From positions 1-48,945 of the forward strand of contig JAISWI010000023.1 of NCBI GenBank assembly GCA_031270865.1: a stretch of DNA of 48,945 bases, in the 5' to 3' direction. Below the pieces are notes generated by a model, which searched no databases, was not told the origin of the DNA, and was given only the letters and a program-made list of their open reading frames with translations. This document shows, in pieces, positions 32,180-40,542 of this stretch. A program made the position numbers and the translations under genes. Position 1 is the stretch's first letter; every line of letters starts with the position of its first letter. The DNA is from Oscillospiraceae bacterium. Its GTDB lineage: Bacteria; Bacillota; Clostridia; Christensenellales; Aristaeellaceae.

Positions 32180-33099
32180 CGCCCCCCTTCATAGAATACC
32201 CAGCGGTCGGAGGTTTTGAATACCAGCGCGGTCACCGCCATGATGATCAGGAACAACACCCACGCAATCGCGCACGCGCTGCCCATCCGCGTATATGTGA
32301 AAGCCTCCCGGTACAGGTAGAATACATAGAAGAGGCTGGCGTTGTCCGGCCCGCCGCCCGTCATGATATACGCCTCCGCGAATACCTGAAACGACCCTAT
32401 CAGCGTGGTGCACAGGTTGAAGAAGATCGTCGGGGTCATCAGCGGCACGGTCACGTGGCGGAAGCGGCTCCACGCGCCGCCGCCGTCCAGCGAGGTCGCC
32501 TCGTACAGGTGGCGCGGTATATCCTGCAGTCCCGCCAGGAACACGACCGCTATCGTGCCTGTCGTCCACACGCTCATGAACGAGAGGGAGGGTATGACGG
32601 TATCCTTGGAATATATCCACTTGCTGGTTGGCAGCCCGGCGGCGCGGAGCAGCTCGTTAACGAGTCCGAGGTCAGGGTTGAGCAGCCACATCCAGATCAT
32701 CGATATCGCGACGCCCGGCACGATCGTCGGCAGGTAGAATATCGCGCGGAACACCGACTTGCCGTGCGCGGGCTGGTTGAGCAGCGTCGCCAGCAGGAAC
32801 GCGTACCCTATCTTTAGCGGGACGCTCATCGCCACATACCGCGCGGTTACGCCCAGCGCGTGGTAGAAATAGATGTCGTTCCCGGAGAACATGTTCCGGT
32901 AATTCGACAGCCCTATGAACGACCACTTACCGCTGATCGTCAGGTTGGTAAAGCTGTACCACAGGCTTGCGGCCATCGGGCCTAACACGAATAATAAGAA
33001 CCCCAGCGCGGCCGGCGCGGCGAACAGCCAGCCCGCCCGGTTCTCGGCTGCGGCTATCGCGCCCGCGCGTTTGGGGGCAGCGGCGATTCCGGCTTGCAT
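32176..33099 (-). CDS. ABC sugar importer permease, MalF/UgpA type (system 3)
   Basis: 307-residue permease with six helices. The EAA loop is HLYEATSLDGGGAWSRFRHVTVPLMTP. FVLGPMAASLWYSFTNLTISGKWSFIGLSNYRNMF is typical of the UgpA/MalF branch. GAGGAG precedes the ATG. Separated from the binding-protein gene by a 13-bp hairpin. Confidence 0.92.
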   Translation of the reverse strand: MQAGIAAAPKRAGAIAAAENRAGWLFAAPAALGFLLFVLGPMAASLWYSFTNLTISGKWSFIGLSNYRNMFSGNDIYFYHALGVTARYVAMSVPLKIGYAFLLATLLNQPAHGKSVFRAIFYLPTIVPGVAISMIWMWLLNPDLGLVNELLRAAGLPTSKWIYSKDTVIPSLSFMSVWTTGTIAVVFLAGLQDIPRHLYEATSLDGGGAWSRFRHVTVPLMTPTIFFNLCTTLIGSFQVFAEAYIMTGGGPDNASLFYVFYLYREAFTYTRMGSACAIAWVLFLIIMAVTALVFKTSDRWVFYEGGR

Positions 33100-33142
33100 G
33101 GCGCGGCTCCTCCTCGGGTGATTCCATTATGGTTGCCTTAAC

Positions 33143-33173
33143 GCGGGAACCCGCGTATGCCGCGGGTTCCCGC
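33143..33173 (-). terminator. Attenuating hairpin after binding protein (system 3)
   Basis: GCGGGAACCCGCG and CGCGGGTTCCCGC form a perfect 13-bp stem with a 5-base loop between the binding-protein stop and the permease start. No T-run. Same position as the hairpin at 20876-20906. Confidence 0.7.
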
Positions 33174-33194
33174 AACGCTGTCAGCTATACAGTG

Positions 33195-34526
33195 TCAGTA
33201 AGTCCATCCGGCGACAAGCGGCGCGACCTTCTCCGCGGCTTCATCCATCGCCTGCTGCGCGGTCATTGTGCCGTTCCAGACGTTGTCCAGCGCGGGGCCG
33301 ACGATGGCGTCTATCTCCGCGAAGTTGACCACGTTATTTTCTGGCGAAGGGTTGTTATGCTCGAACGTGGAGCGCATCACCGCGTCCTGGAACCCGACAG
33401 GGCGGCCCGGCTCGCCTTCCTTGGCCCACAGCTCGATCTTCTCGGGATCGGTATACCAGCTGTTCAGCTGCGGAATCCACAGGCCTCGGTGCAGGTCAAG
33501 CTGGTTCGCCGGGTTGATGATCCAGTTGTGCAGTTTCAGCGAGGCTTCCAGGTTGCTGGTGCTCTTGAATATGATCAGCGAGCCGCCGTGGAAGAAGGAC
33601 TCGTATGTCTTGAGGATTGGCAGCGCGCCAACGCCCCAGTTGAGGTCCTCGGTCAGCGCGAGGTCGGCGTGCACCCATGACCCGTCGATCGCCATGGCGA
33701 CGCGGTTGGTCTGCAGCGCGACGGAGTTGGAGGGCAGCGTCGAGGCCTGTGTGGGCGAGGGGCTTACGTGGTACACGTTGATGAGGTCCGCGACCTTCTG
33801 GATGGCTTCCACAGCCTCCGGCTCGTTAAGCGTGAAGCGCGAGCCGTCTTCGCTCAGGTAGCTGCCGCCGTTGGACAGGACGAGGTGGTACCAGCCGTTC
33901 CATCCCAGGCCCCAGCGGATGCCGTATTGCGTTATGTTCTCGGGGTCGAAGTCCGGGCTGGAGGCGTCGTTGCCGCCGCGGTCGAGCGTCAGCTTCCGCG
34001 CGGCCTCCAGCAGCTCGTCATATGTCCAGGCTTCCTCCGCCTTGGCGGGAGGCGGCTCGACGCCCGCCGCCGCGAACATATCCGCGTTGTACATCAGGCT
34101 GGGCGTGACGCTGGCCTGGAACGGGCCCGCGCTCTCGGTCTCCGACCAGTTCCACCAGCTGTACGTCTGCACGTCGTCAGCCGCGATGGACGGATCAAGC
34201 TCCGCGATCTCGAAGTAGTTGTAGATCAGGCCGTCCTTGCCCAACTGGATCTTCCATGGGCCGGAGTAGCTGACGTCGGGGGCTTCGTTCGCCGCGATCA
34301 TCGCGTTTAGCTTGGTAACGAAGTCGTCCGGGATATGCATGCGCTCGACGACTATGCCGGGGTTCGCTTCCTCAAACGACGCTACGGCCTTGTCGATGCC
34401 TTCCTTCTCCGCGCCGCTGCCCCAGTAGGCGAAGCGCAGGCTGACCTGTTCCTGGGCCAGCGCCATGCTGGGGACCAAGGCAATGGCGACCAGCAGAGCC
34501 AGCAGAACGGCGATACTACGTTTCAT
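33195..34526 (-). CDS. ABC sugar importer binding protein (system 3)
   Basis: 443-residue family 1 solute-binding protein. Signal peptide MKRSIAVLLALLVAIALVPS ends MALA-QEQ with no lipobox cysteine. Typical features: LRFAYWGSGAEKEGIDKAVASFEEANPGIVVE, DFVTKLNAMIAANEAPDVSYSG, and GSWVHADLAL. The ATG at 34526 has AGGAGG at the right distance; an in-frame start at 34706 would add 60 unrelated residues. First gene of the importer 3/GH172 operon, directly downstream of the two-component genes, whose response regulator probably controls it. Confidence 0.92.
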   Translation of the reverse strand: MKRSIAVLLALLVAIALVPSMALAQEQVSLRFAYWGSGAEKEGIDKAVASFEEANPGIVVERMHIPDDFVTKLNAMIAANEAPDVSYSGPWKIQLGKDGLIYNYFEIAELDPSIAADDVQTYSWWNWSETESAGPFQASVTPSLMYNADMFAAAGVEPPPAKAEEAWTYDELLEAARKLTLDRGGNDASSPDFDPENITQYGIRWGLGWNGWYHLVLSNGGSYLSEDGSRFTLNEPEAVEAIQKVADLINVYHVSPSPTQASTLPSNSVALQTNRVAMAIDGSWVHADLALTEDLNWGVGALPILKTYESFFHGGSLIIFKSTSNLEASLKLHNWIINPANQLDLHRGLWIPQLNSWYTDPEKIELWAKEGEPGRPVGFQDAVMRSTFEHNNPSPENNVVNFAEIDAIVGPALDNVWNGTMTAQQAMDEAAEKVAPLVAGWTY

Positions 34527-34585
34527 GGGTCGTTCCTCCTTTGACCATTGTGGTTGACGCGCGGCTTGGCGCGTCCGATAGACAA

Positions 34586-34614
34586 ATTGTAAAACTGTTG
34601 TCCAATCCCCACAA
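34586..34614 (-). promoter_or_regulatory. Possible promoter of ABC importer operon 3
   Basis: Minus strand TTGTGG (34614-34609), 17-base spacer, TACAAT (34591-34586). The weak -35 fits a promoter that needs an activator such as the AraC-type response regulator. Confidence 0.5.
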
Positions 34615-34733
34615 CCAGCAAAATCTTCGGATACTTGCGTTTTGTTCTGATTATATCCGCCCGGCCTGAAACCGTGGGCGGACCCGCGAAGACGCCGCGC
34701 CTTCAAGCTAGGATGCTAGACGCGCGGACCGGC

Positions 34734-36584
34734 TCACGCGCTGGCCCGCCGGTCTTCCTCCGGGGCTGTATCCGCCCGCATACGCGCCCGGACCAGGCAC
34801 CCGCCGCCCCGCGCCTCATGGATGGCGAAGCCGTACCCGTCGCCGCACTTCAGCATGATCCGCTGGTGCGTGTTGTACAGACCCAGCGATCCGCCGCGCC
34901 CGGACAGCGCGCGCCGCGCCTGTTCATCCGACATGCCCACGCCGTTATCCTCCACCTCGCACAGCGCGTCGCCGTCCTCCAGCCGCATGCGTATCTGGAT
35001 CACGCCGCCGCTCCTGCGGTCGCTGAAGCCGTGGAGTACGCAATTCTCCAGCAGCGGCTGCAGGAACAGCTTGGGCAGCCGCAGGTCCATGCACGCGCTG
35101 TCGACCGCCCACTCCACCGTGAACAGTCCCTGGAAACGCGCCTCCATCAGCGAGAGGTATTGCTTGATCCACTCCAGATCGTCCGCGAAACGCGTCTGCT
35201 CCTGTTGGACGTCGCAGGTGTAGCGCAGTATCCTCGATAGTGAGACGATCATCGCGCTGGTCTTCTTGTCGCCGCCGCTCAACGCCCGCCAGTTGATCAC
35301 GTTAAGCGTATTGTACAGGAAATGCGGGTTGAACTGCATCATAAGCGTCTGGATACGCGCTTCCTGCTCGCTTAGCCGCGCCTTGTAGTTTTCGTCGATC
35401 AGCTGGCGCAGGGTACGGCTCATCCGGTTGAAGCTGTCCACCAGCGGCGAGAATTCGTCGCGGCGCTCGTCGATGATCTGGGTCGTGAAGTCCCCGGCCT
35501 TCAGCGCGGCCATGCCCTGATCCAGCCCGCGGATCCTTCCCGCGACCAGCGACGCCGCCAGCGCCGCGGCCAGGATGGATGTCGCCGCCAGCACCGCTAT
35601 CAATCCCAGGAACAGGTTGTACAGCTTGGCGGTCAGCGCGTTCGCCAGCGCGTCCGCCGAGAATACCGCCAGGCTCATCCATCCCGATTGGGAGAGTTTA
35701 TCGAAACACGCGACCATTCTTGCGCCATTCGCGCCAGTAAAGCCTATGATGCCCGAGCCTTGCGCCCATATGCGGTCCATCTCGTCACGCGATATCGGGA
35801 TTTCGTCCGCGCCCCCGCCGGATACGAGGGTCTCGCCGCCGGACGACACGAGCCAATACGAGCCGTCGTCCAGGCTGGCGACGTTCTTTTCCAGCCTGTC
35901 CATGAAGAACTCGTCCGAGAACTGGACGCGTATGGCCGCGCGCTCATATTCCTCCGGCAGCGGCGTGCCTATGCCCGAGGTTTCGACGTATACGAGGTTC
36001 AGCAGGCGGGCGCAGGAGAGGTAAGTCTGGCTGTGCTGGTAGTCGGCCATCTCGGACTTGCCCAGCCAGACAATGCCGCCGTCGCGCTGGGTCAGCCTGC
36101 GATACTGCTCCCCGGCGAAGAAGTCGCGGTACTGCGCCACGCGCGTGTTCATCGAATACGTATACGGCCGCGTTATGATATCCACCTGCCGCACGCAGGC
36201 CAGGCTGCCGAAGTACTTGGTCAGCACGCTGTGGATGGACTTTTCAACGGCGGAGCGGTCCACCAGGCCGCCGAAGCTGGAGTCGCTGAAAATCTTATAC
36301 AGTTCCTTATCCACCAATATGTTCATGGTGGCTTCGCGCACGGTCTTGAGCTGTTGGTCAAGCAATTCGTTATTAACTTGTACAAGTTGGTAAATATCGC
36401 GCTGTGTGGTGGTCACCAGCGTGTCCTTGCTGCTGTTGAAGAAACGCAGCGCCAGCAGGCATTGCGGCGCGATGGAGACCAGGATGATGCACAGCACGAG
36501 CTTGCCCTTGACGCTCAGGCGGCTGCCCAGACGTTTAAGATGGTTGTGTATACCTCGCCAGCCCCTTCCGGTTGATTGGTCCAT
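34734..36584 (-). CDS. Sensor histidine kinase, YesM/LytS type
   Basis: 616 residues. TM helix 1 is about 29-48, then a 270-residue outside sensor region (dCache-like), TM helix 2 at about 324-348, a HAMP domain (about 349-400), and a His_kinase domain with the phospho-acceptor H421 in QFNPHFLYNTLNVINW. The ATPase part shows QPLLENCVLHGF, DNGVGMSDEQ and GGSLGLYNTHQRI. Such kinases pair with AraC-type regulators and often sense sugars, directly or through binding proteins. It starts 6 bases after the response-regulator gene. Residues about 229-289 are encoded by DNA that is duplicated at 38479-38665. Confidence 0.93.
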   Translation of the reverse strand: MDQSTGRGWRGIHNHLKRLGSRLSVKGKLVLCIILVSIAPQCLLALRFFNSSKDTLVTTTQRDIYQLVQVNNELLDQQLKTVREATMNILVDKELYKIFSDSSFGGLVDRSAVEKSIHSVLTKYFGSLACVRQVDIITRPYTYSMNTRVAQYRDFFAGEQYRRLTQRDGGIVWLGKSEMADYQHSQTYLSCARLLNLVYVETSGIGTPLPEEYERAAIRVQFSDEFFMDRLEKNVASLDDGSYWLVSSGGETLVSGGGADEIPISRDEMDRIWAQGSGIIGFTGANGARMVACFDKLSQSGWMSLAVFSADALANALTAKLYNLFLGLIAVLAATSILAAALAASLVAGRIRGLDQGMAALKAGDFTTQIIDERRDEFSPLVDSFNRMSRTLRQLIDENYKARLSEQEARIQTLMMQFNPHFLYNTLNVINWRALSGGDKKTSAMIVSLSRILRYTCDVQQEQTRFADDLEWIKQYLSLMEARFQGLFTVEWAVDSACMDLRLPKLFLQPLLENCVLHGFSDRRSGGVIQIRMRLEDGDALCEVEDNGVGMSDEQARRALSGRGGSLGLYNTHQRIMLKCGDGYGFAIHEARGGGCLVRARMRADTAPEEDRRASA

Positions 36585-36590
36585 ACCATG

Positions 36591-38105
36591 TCACCCTTGC
36601 CCGCGCTTGCGGTATTGGTCCGGCGATATGCCGAACTGTTTCTTAAACGCCTTTGTGAAGTACGCGGCGTTCGGATAGCCGACGCGCTCGCCGACCTTTG
36701 CCGCGTACATCGTCGTGCGCAGCAGAAGCCGCGCCGCCTCTTTCATGCGCAGGTCGAACAGGTATTCCGAGAATCCCTTGCCCACGCTGCGCTTGAACAA
36801 TTCGGAAAAATATGTCGGATGGTAGTGGAAGCGCCGCGCTACATCCGCCAGCGGCAGCTCCGTGTCGAGGCGCTCCGACAGGTATTTGGTGATTTCCGAG
36901 AATGCCCGCGCCGGGCGGCGCAGCCGGTCCGCTTCTACAGCCTCCGCGACGCGGTAGAACGCTCCGCGCACCTCCTCGAGCATGCCGCCCATGCTGGCGC
37001 ACTCCAGCGCGGTCCGGTTGATGGCGACCAGCAGTTCATCCTTCACTTGTCGGGAGAGCGGGTAGGTAAGGTTGCCCAGCAGGAACATGAAGGTATACAT
37101 AACGACCTCCTTGACCTTGCTGGGATACATCATAGGCTCACCCGGGCGGTTTAGTCCGCGCTCGAACAGCGCGTACGCCTTCGCCGCGTCGCCCTGGCTT
37201 ATATGGGAGTCGAGTTCCTTGATGGATATGTCAAACCGCGCCGAGGCGAACGGATCGGGCAGCGCGGCGTCCTCACAGCTGAAGATGGTCTGTTCCGGCT
37301 CATAGAAATGCCTTACGCACGCGGTTTTAGCGCGGGCGTAGGCGTCGTCAAGGCGTTCGAAGAAGGATTCGGTCATGCGGCATACGCCGATGAGGACGCC
37401 GCCGTCCGCGCCGTCCGCGACCGCGCCCATCAGCTGGTCCAGCATCCCCGGCGGGCACGCGGCGACGCCGACCATCGCGCCCGGATCGACAGGCGATTGG
37501 AACACCATGGCTGGGCCAAACCGCTTCATCCGCGCGCGCATGCCGATCTGGAACGCCTCCCGCCGTTCGTCGCCGCTCCATGGATGGATGGGCTGGATGT
37601 GCAGCGCGACGCCCGAGTCACATTCGCCGAACAACGCCCGGATGCCGCCGCTCTCCTTTGCGGGCAGCTCCCCGGTGACAAACTGGTAAAGCCTCGCGCC
37701 CACATACTCGGGGTTCCGCGCGAGTGAGCGGTCCTTCTCGACGCGGTTCTCCATGCGGTCCAGGCAGCGGCGCAGTTCCTGCGGGTCGACTGGCTTTAGC
37801 AGGTAGTCGTCCGCGCCCAGCGACACGCTCTGCTTGGCGTAATCGAACAGGCCGTACGCGCTTAATATCGCCACGCGGGTATTGGGGCTGCGTTCCTTCG
37901 CCCGTTCCAAGAACGCCAGCCCGTCCACCCGCGGCATTCGAATGTCGGTCAGCACCAGGTCGAAGTCCATCACGTCCATCATCTGGAGCGCGGCGGCGCC
38001 ATGCTCGGCCTCGAACACCAGGTAATCCGGCTTCAGCGCGCGCAGCAAACCGATCAGGCCGGAGCGATGGCCTTCCTCATCGTCCACGATGAGCAGTCGG
38101 TACAT
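36591..38105 (-). CDS. Response regulator with AraC-type DNA-binding domain (YesN type)
   Basis: 504 residues. The receiver domain has D9-D10 at the acidic pocket, phospho-acceptor D54 in LVLTDIRMP and K104 in LLKPVDPQE. A middle region of about 250 residues has no clear motif. The last 100 residues are an AraC helix-turn-helix pair (LADVARRFHYHPTYFSELFKRSVGKGFSEYL and VGERVGYPNAAYFTKAFKKQFGISPDQYRK). It probably activates ABC importer operon 3. AAGGACG lies upstream of the ATG. Confidence 0.94.
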   Translation of the reverse strand: MYRLLIVDDEEGHRSGLIGLLRALKPDYLVFEAEHGAAALQMMDVMDFDLVLTDIRMPRVDGLAFLERAKERSPNTRVAILSAYGLFDYAKQSVSLGADDYLLKPVDPQELRRCLDRMENRVEKDRSLARNPEYVGARLYQFVTGELPAKESGGIRALFGECDSGVALHIQPIHPWSGDERREAFQIGMRARMKRFGPAMVFQSPVDPGAMVGVAACPPGMLDQLMGAVADGADGGVLIGVCRMTESFFERLDDAYARAKTACVRHFYEPEQTIFSCEDAALPDPFASARFDISIKELDSHISQGDAAKAYALFERGLNRPGEPMMYPSKVKEVVMYTFMFLLGNLTYPLSRQVKDELLVAINRTALECASMGGMLEEVRGAFYRVAEAVEADRLRRPARAFSEITKYLSERLDTELPLADVARRFHYHPTYFSELFKRSVGKGFSEYLFDLRMKEAARLLLRTTMYAAKVGERVGYPNAAYFTKAFKKQFGISPDQYRKRGQG

Positions 38106-38193
38106 GGGATCACGTCCTTGCTTGATGGTTCTGGTTACATAATCGCAAACCGCGTTAAGCGGCAGTCAAACCCGTCCCCACTCAATAAACGAA

Positions 38194-38529
38194 TCAGCCG
38201 CGGAATATCCAACTTATTTTCGAAAAGATCACATACGGACGATACGGCGCGGCGCGGTCCAGCCGTAGGTTCTTCGGGATTCTCCTGTCGTCCGGCGTGG
38301 TGAGCGTGAACGGAGTAAACAGCATGATCTCCTCGCCTATAGCCTCTAGGTCTGTGGTGTTTTCATCAGTTGTGGTAATATCACCATCTATGGCGTCATC
38401 GGCATATGCGGCAGTATCACCGCCTGTGGTGGCATCACCATCTATGGCAACATCACCATATGCGGCGGCATCACCATCCTTGCGCCATTCGCGCCAGTAA
38501 AGCCTATGATGCCCGAGCCTTGCGCCCAT
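38194..38529 (-). CDS. Uncertain open frame with hexapeptide repeats, chimeric start
   Basis: 111 residues. The first 18 residues come from the duplicated kinase segment read in a different frame, so this start is not ancestral. Next come six hexapeptides of the form (D/Y/G)-G-D-x-(A/T)-x encoded by 18-base tandem repeats (38372-38479). The last 45 residues (EEIMLFTPFTLTTPDDRRIPKN and on) look protein-like and basic. No ribosome site is evident. It may be the remnant of a gene whose 5' part was replaced, or non-coding. The opposite strand also has an open frame (Ser/Pro/Ala-rich), so the coding strand is not settled. Confidence 0.35.
   Translation of the reverse strand: MGARLGHHRLYWREWRKDGDAAAYGDVAIDGDATTGGDTAAYADDAIDGDITTTDENTTDLEAIGEEIMLFTPFTLTTPDDRRIPKNLRLDRAAPYRPYVIFSKISWIFRG
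38372..38479. repeat. Six 18-base tandem repeats (two 54-base units)
   Basis: Six imperfect 18-mers in a row, such as TGTGGTGGCATCACCATC, TATGGCAACATCACCATA and TGCGGCGGCATCACCATC, arranged as two 54-base blocks of three. They abut the duplicated kinase segment at its left edge. Confidence 0.8.
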
Positions 38530-38665
38530 ATGCGGTCCATCTCGTCACGCGATATCGGGATTTCGTCCGCGCCCCCGCCCCCGCCGGATACGAGGGTCTC
38601 GCCGCCGGACGACACGAGCCAATACGAGCCGTCGTCCAGGCTGGCGACGTTCTTTTCCAGCCTGT
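38479..38665 (-). pseudogene. Duplicated internal fragment of the histidine kinase gene
   Basis: Matches 35719-35899 base for base in the same orientation, except for a 6-base tandem insertion near 38580 (CCCCCG repeated, adding two Gly codons). It corresponds to kinase residues about 229-289. No start codon or ribosome site of its own, and it ends abruptly at CCTGT. Near-identity implies a recent copy or gene conversion. Confidence 0.93.
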
Positions 38666-38775
38666 TCCTGTTTGTTAATTAACTTTTTGTTAAGCCGAGG
38701 GAAGCCAACCCTCCGGTTGTTCGTTATTATGCAGGAACGCTCTTATAGAGTATTGACAATAAGGAGGATTCAAAA

Positions 38776-39852
38776 ATGATGCTACACAGGGTACGACGGA
38801 TGGTAGCCGTCACCGCAGCCGTTATGATGGTGTTTGCAGTTGGCGCAAGGCTCGACGTTGCGTACGCTTCGGATACTGTAAGTGACGGAATGCTTGTGCT
38901 ATACCTTGAACCTTCGGAGGACGATTTAACTCCGATGCTAAATTACTACCCCGGCGCGCCGATTGAGATCATCGACTATAAATCCGCTAATGGCGATGAC
39001 AAATATTGGGCGCATGTGCGCATCGGCGAGGAAAGCCATGGCATCGACAATGGTAGCGCGGAAGGCTGGGTATACAATAGTGAGTTGTTGCAGTATAACG
39101 CTCTGCCGTATTCATTACCGACCGCGTATGTTAATGCATATAGGATGGAATTGTACGTTAACTGCGTGTCGGCTCTCCCACTCGTTTCCTATAAAGAAGG
39201 AACAGTGGTGAAGGTTTTAGGTCGTGGAATGGCAAATAACACCATGTGGAGTCATGTGCTTGTCGACGGAAAGATAGGTTATATGAACGCCGCATACCTT
39301 TCCTTCGATCAAAAAGGCTCAACCGACAAGGTTTCGGTTGGCGATACTGCGTTGATACGTAGTACAACTGGCGATTATGTCATTTTGCAACCATCACCTG
39401 GCGTTGATGCAGAATCTATAGGAACGCTGTATAACGGCGTTACTGTGCATGTAGGTCAAGTGAGGCCTGGTTGGATAGACACAAAGTACAGGGGTAAGGA
39501 TGAACAGTTGGCAAACGAAGAACCGGGGTGGGATGGTTGGGTATTGGTGTATGCTGGTGAACCTACATCTACATCTGGTTTAATCAGTGGATATGTTCAT
39601 AATGACGATTTAGTCTTTAACGGAACGCAGTCAGATGTGGTTTCGACTGTTCCTGTTGAATCAGTTTCGCGGGTTATGGGTTTAAGCTTGACTACCTCTT
39701 ATTTGGGTAAAATTGGTAATGTTCTACGCTGGCTATCCCCCAGCGATACATATGAGGTTCTAGGAACGTGGAGCGTGAACTCCGATAACGGGCTATTTAT
39801 TAGATATACGCCTGCTGACGGCGATATTCTAACAGGGTTTATCGTGCCTTGA
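38776..39852 (+). CDS. Secreted SH3-domain repeat protein
   Basis: 358 residues. Signal peptide with hydrophobic VAVTAAVMMVFAV and a likely cleavage at AYA-SD near residue 32. The mature part has at least three bacterial SH3-like stretches of 60-70 residues: PGAPIEIIDY..WAHVRIG..GWVYNSEL, GTVVKVLGRG..WSHVLVDGKIGYMNAAYL, and NGVTVHVGQV..GWVLVY..GYVHNDDL. Such domains bind cell-wall peptides. No catalytic domain is attached. Ribosome site AAGGAGG. The coding DNA is clearly AT-richer than the sugar genes to the left, so it may be an acquired gene. Confidence 0.8.
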   Translation: MMLHRVRRMVAVTAAVMMVFAVGARLDVAYASDTVSDGMLVLYLEPSEDDLTPMLNYYPGAPIEIIDYKSANGDDKYWAHVRIGEESHGIDNGSAEGWVYNSELLQYNALPYSLPTAYVNAYRMELYVNCVSALPLVSYKEGTVVKVLGRGMANNTMWSHVLVDGKIGYMNAAYLSFDQKGSTDKVSVGDTALIRSTTGDYVILQPSPGVDAESIGTLYNGVTVHVGQVRPGWIDTKYRGKDEQLANEEPGWDGWVLVYAGEPTSTSGLISGYVHNDDLVFNGTQSDVVSTVPVESVSRVMGLSLTTSYLGKIGNVLRWLSPSDTYEVLGTWSVNSDNGLFIRYTPADGDILTGFIVP

Positions 39853-39911
39853 CGCTTTATGTACATAACTATCAACTAACCCAACAATTCCCGCTTAACT
39901 TCCCTGAAAAT

Positions 39912-39938
39912 GAAGGAGGCGCCAAAGGCGCCTCCTTC
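39912..39938. terminator. Bidirectional terminator between the two SH3 genes
   Basis: GAAGGAGGCGCC and GGCGCCTCCTTC form a perfect 12-bp stem with a 3-base loop. T-rich bases follow on both sides (TTCA on plus, ATTTTC on minus). It lies between converging genes. Confidence 0.85.
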
Positions 39939-39954
39939 TTCACTCGCTGGAACC

Positions 39955-40542
39955 TTATTGATAAGGCGCCAGATAATCGCCGCGTATCCACTGATCTGAG
40001 CTACTGATCTTGTACCAGTAGTATTGGCCATCCAGCGCAGAACGGCTGTATATGGTCACAATATTCCCGCGATTTTTCGTTCCTACAGCGGGATTGCTTG
40101 TGCTAGGCCCGCTACGGACGTTCACTCCATCAGAATTAACTTTTGCAGTGCTTTTGTTCATCCCTTCGCCATAATACGTCAAGGTGTACCCACTAACATA
40201 CTGCGATTGAACAAAACCAACAGTGTTGCTGTAGGTCAGCGTCAACCAGGCGTTATCCGCCTTCACGACGTTGATTGACGTTCCATTCGGAATCTGCGCT
40301 ACTGAAGTTGAGGCTGTACTTCTCGACAATCTCATATTCAGATATCCGCCACCTGTGCTAACTGTTGCATTCGTTCTAAGACTTTTTTCTTCATCCGAAA
40401 TACCCGCTTCACCATCTTCGTCACTTTCCACATTTACGACGGATTCAAACTCAATATCATATGAGCTAGCAAGTTCCGCTGCAGCATTAAGCAACTTTTC
40501 ATCCGGTTGAGCGAGTTCAAGAATGATTTTTGACTTTTCCAA
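39955..40542 (-). CDS. SH3b-domain protein without signal peptide
   Basis: About 195 residues from the TTG at 40542, which has AAAGGA upstream; a TTG at 40560 is also in frame but has no ribosome site. Residues 1-65 are acidic and helical. Two SH3b domains follow: LNMRLSRSTASTSVAQIPNGTSINVVKADNAWLTLTYSNTVGFVQSQYVSGY and GVNVRSGPSTSNPAVGTKNRGNIVTIYSRSALDGQYYWYKI..QWIRGDYLAPY. The second shows the classic VNVRSGPST start. No signal peptide is visible, so localisation is unclear; it may be exported another way or act on spore or cell-wall material within the mother cell. Confidence 0.78.
   Translation of the reverse strand: MEKSKIILELAQPDEKLLNAAAELASSYDIEFESVVNVESDEDGEAGISDEEKSLRTNATVSTGGGYLNMRLSRSTASTSVAQIPNGTSINVVKADNAWLTLTYSNTVGFVQSQYVSGYTLTYYGEGMNKSTAKVNSDGVNVRSGPSTSNPAVGTKNRGNIVTIYSRSALDGQYYWYKISSSDQWIRGDYLAPYQ

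Noticed and set aside
38372-38479. Possible CRISPR array
   Set aside because: The 18-base units are directly adjacent with no spacers between them, so this is a tandem repeat.
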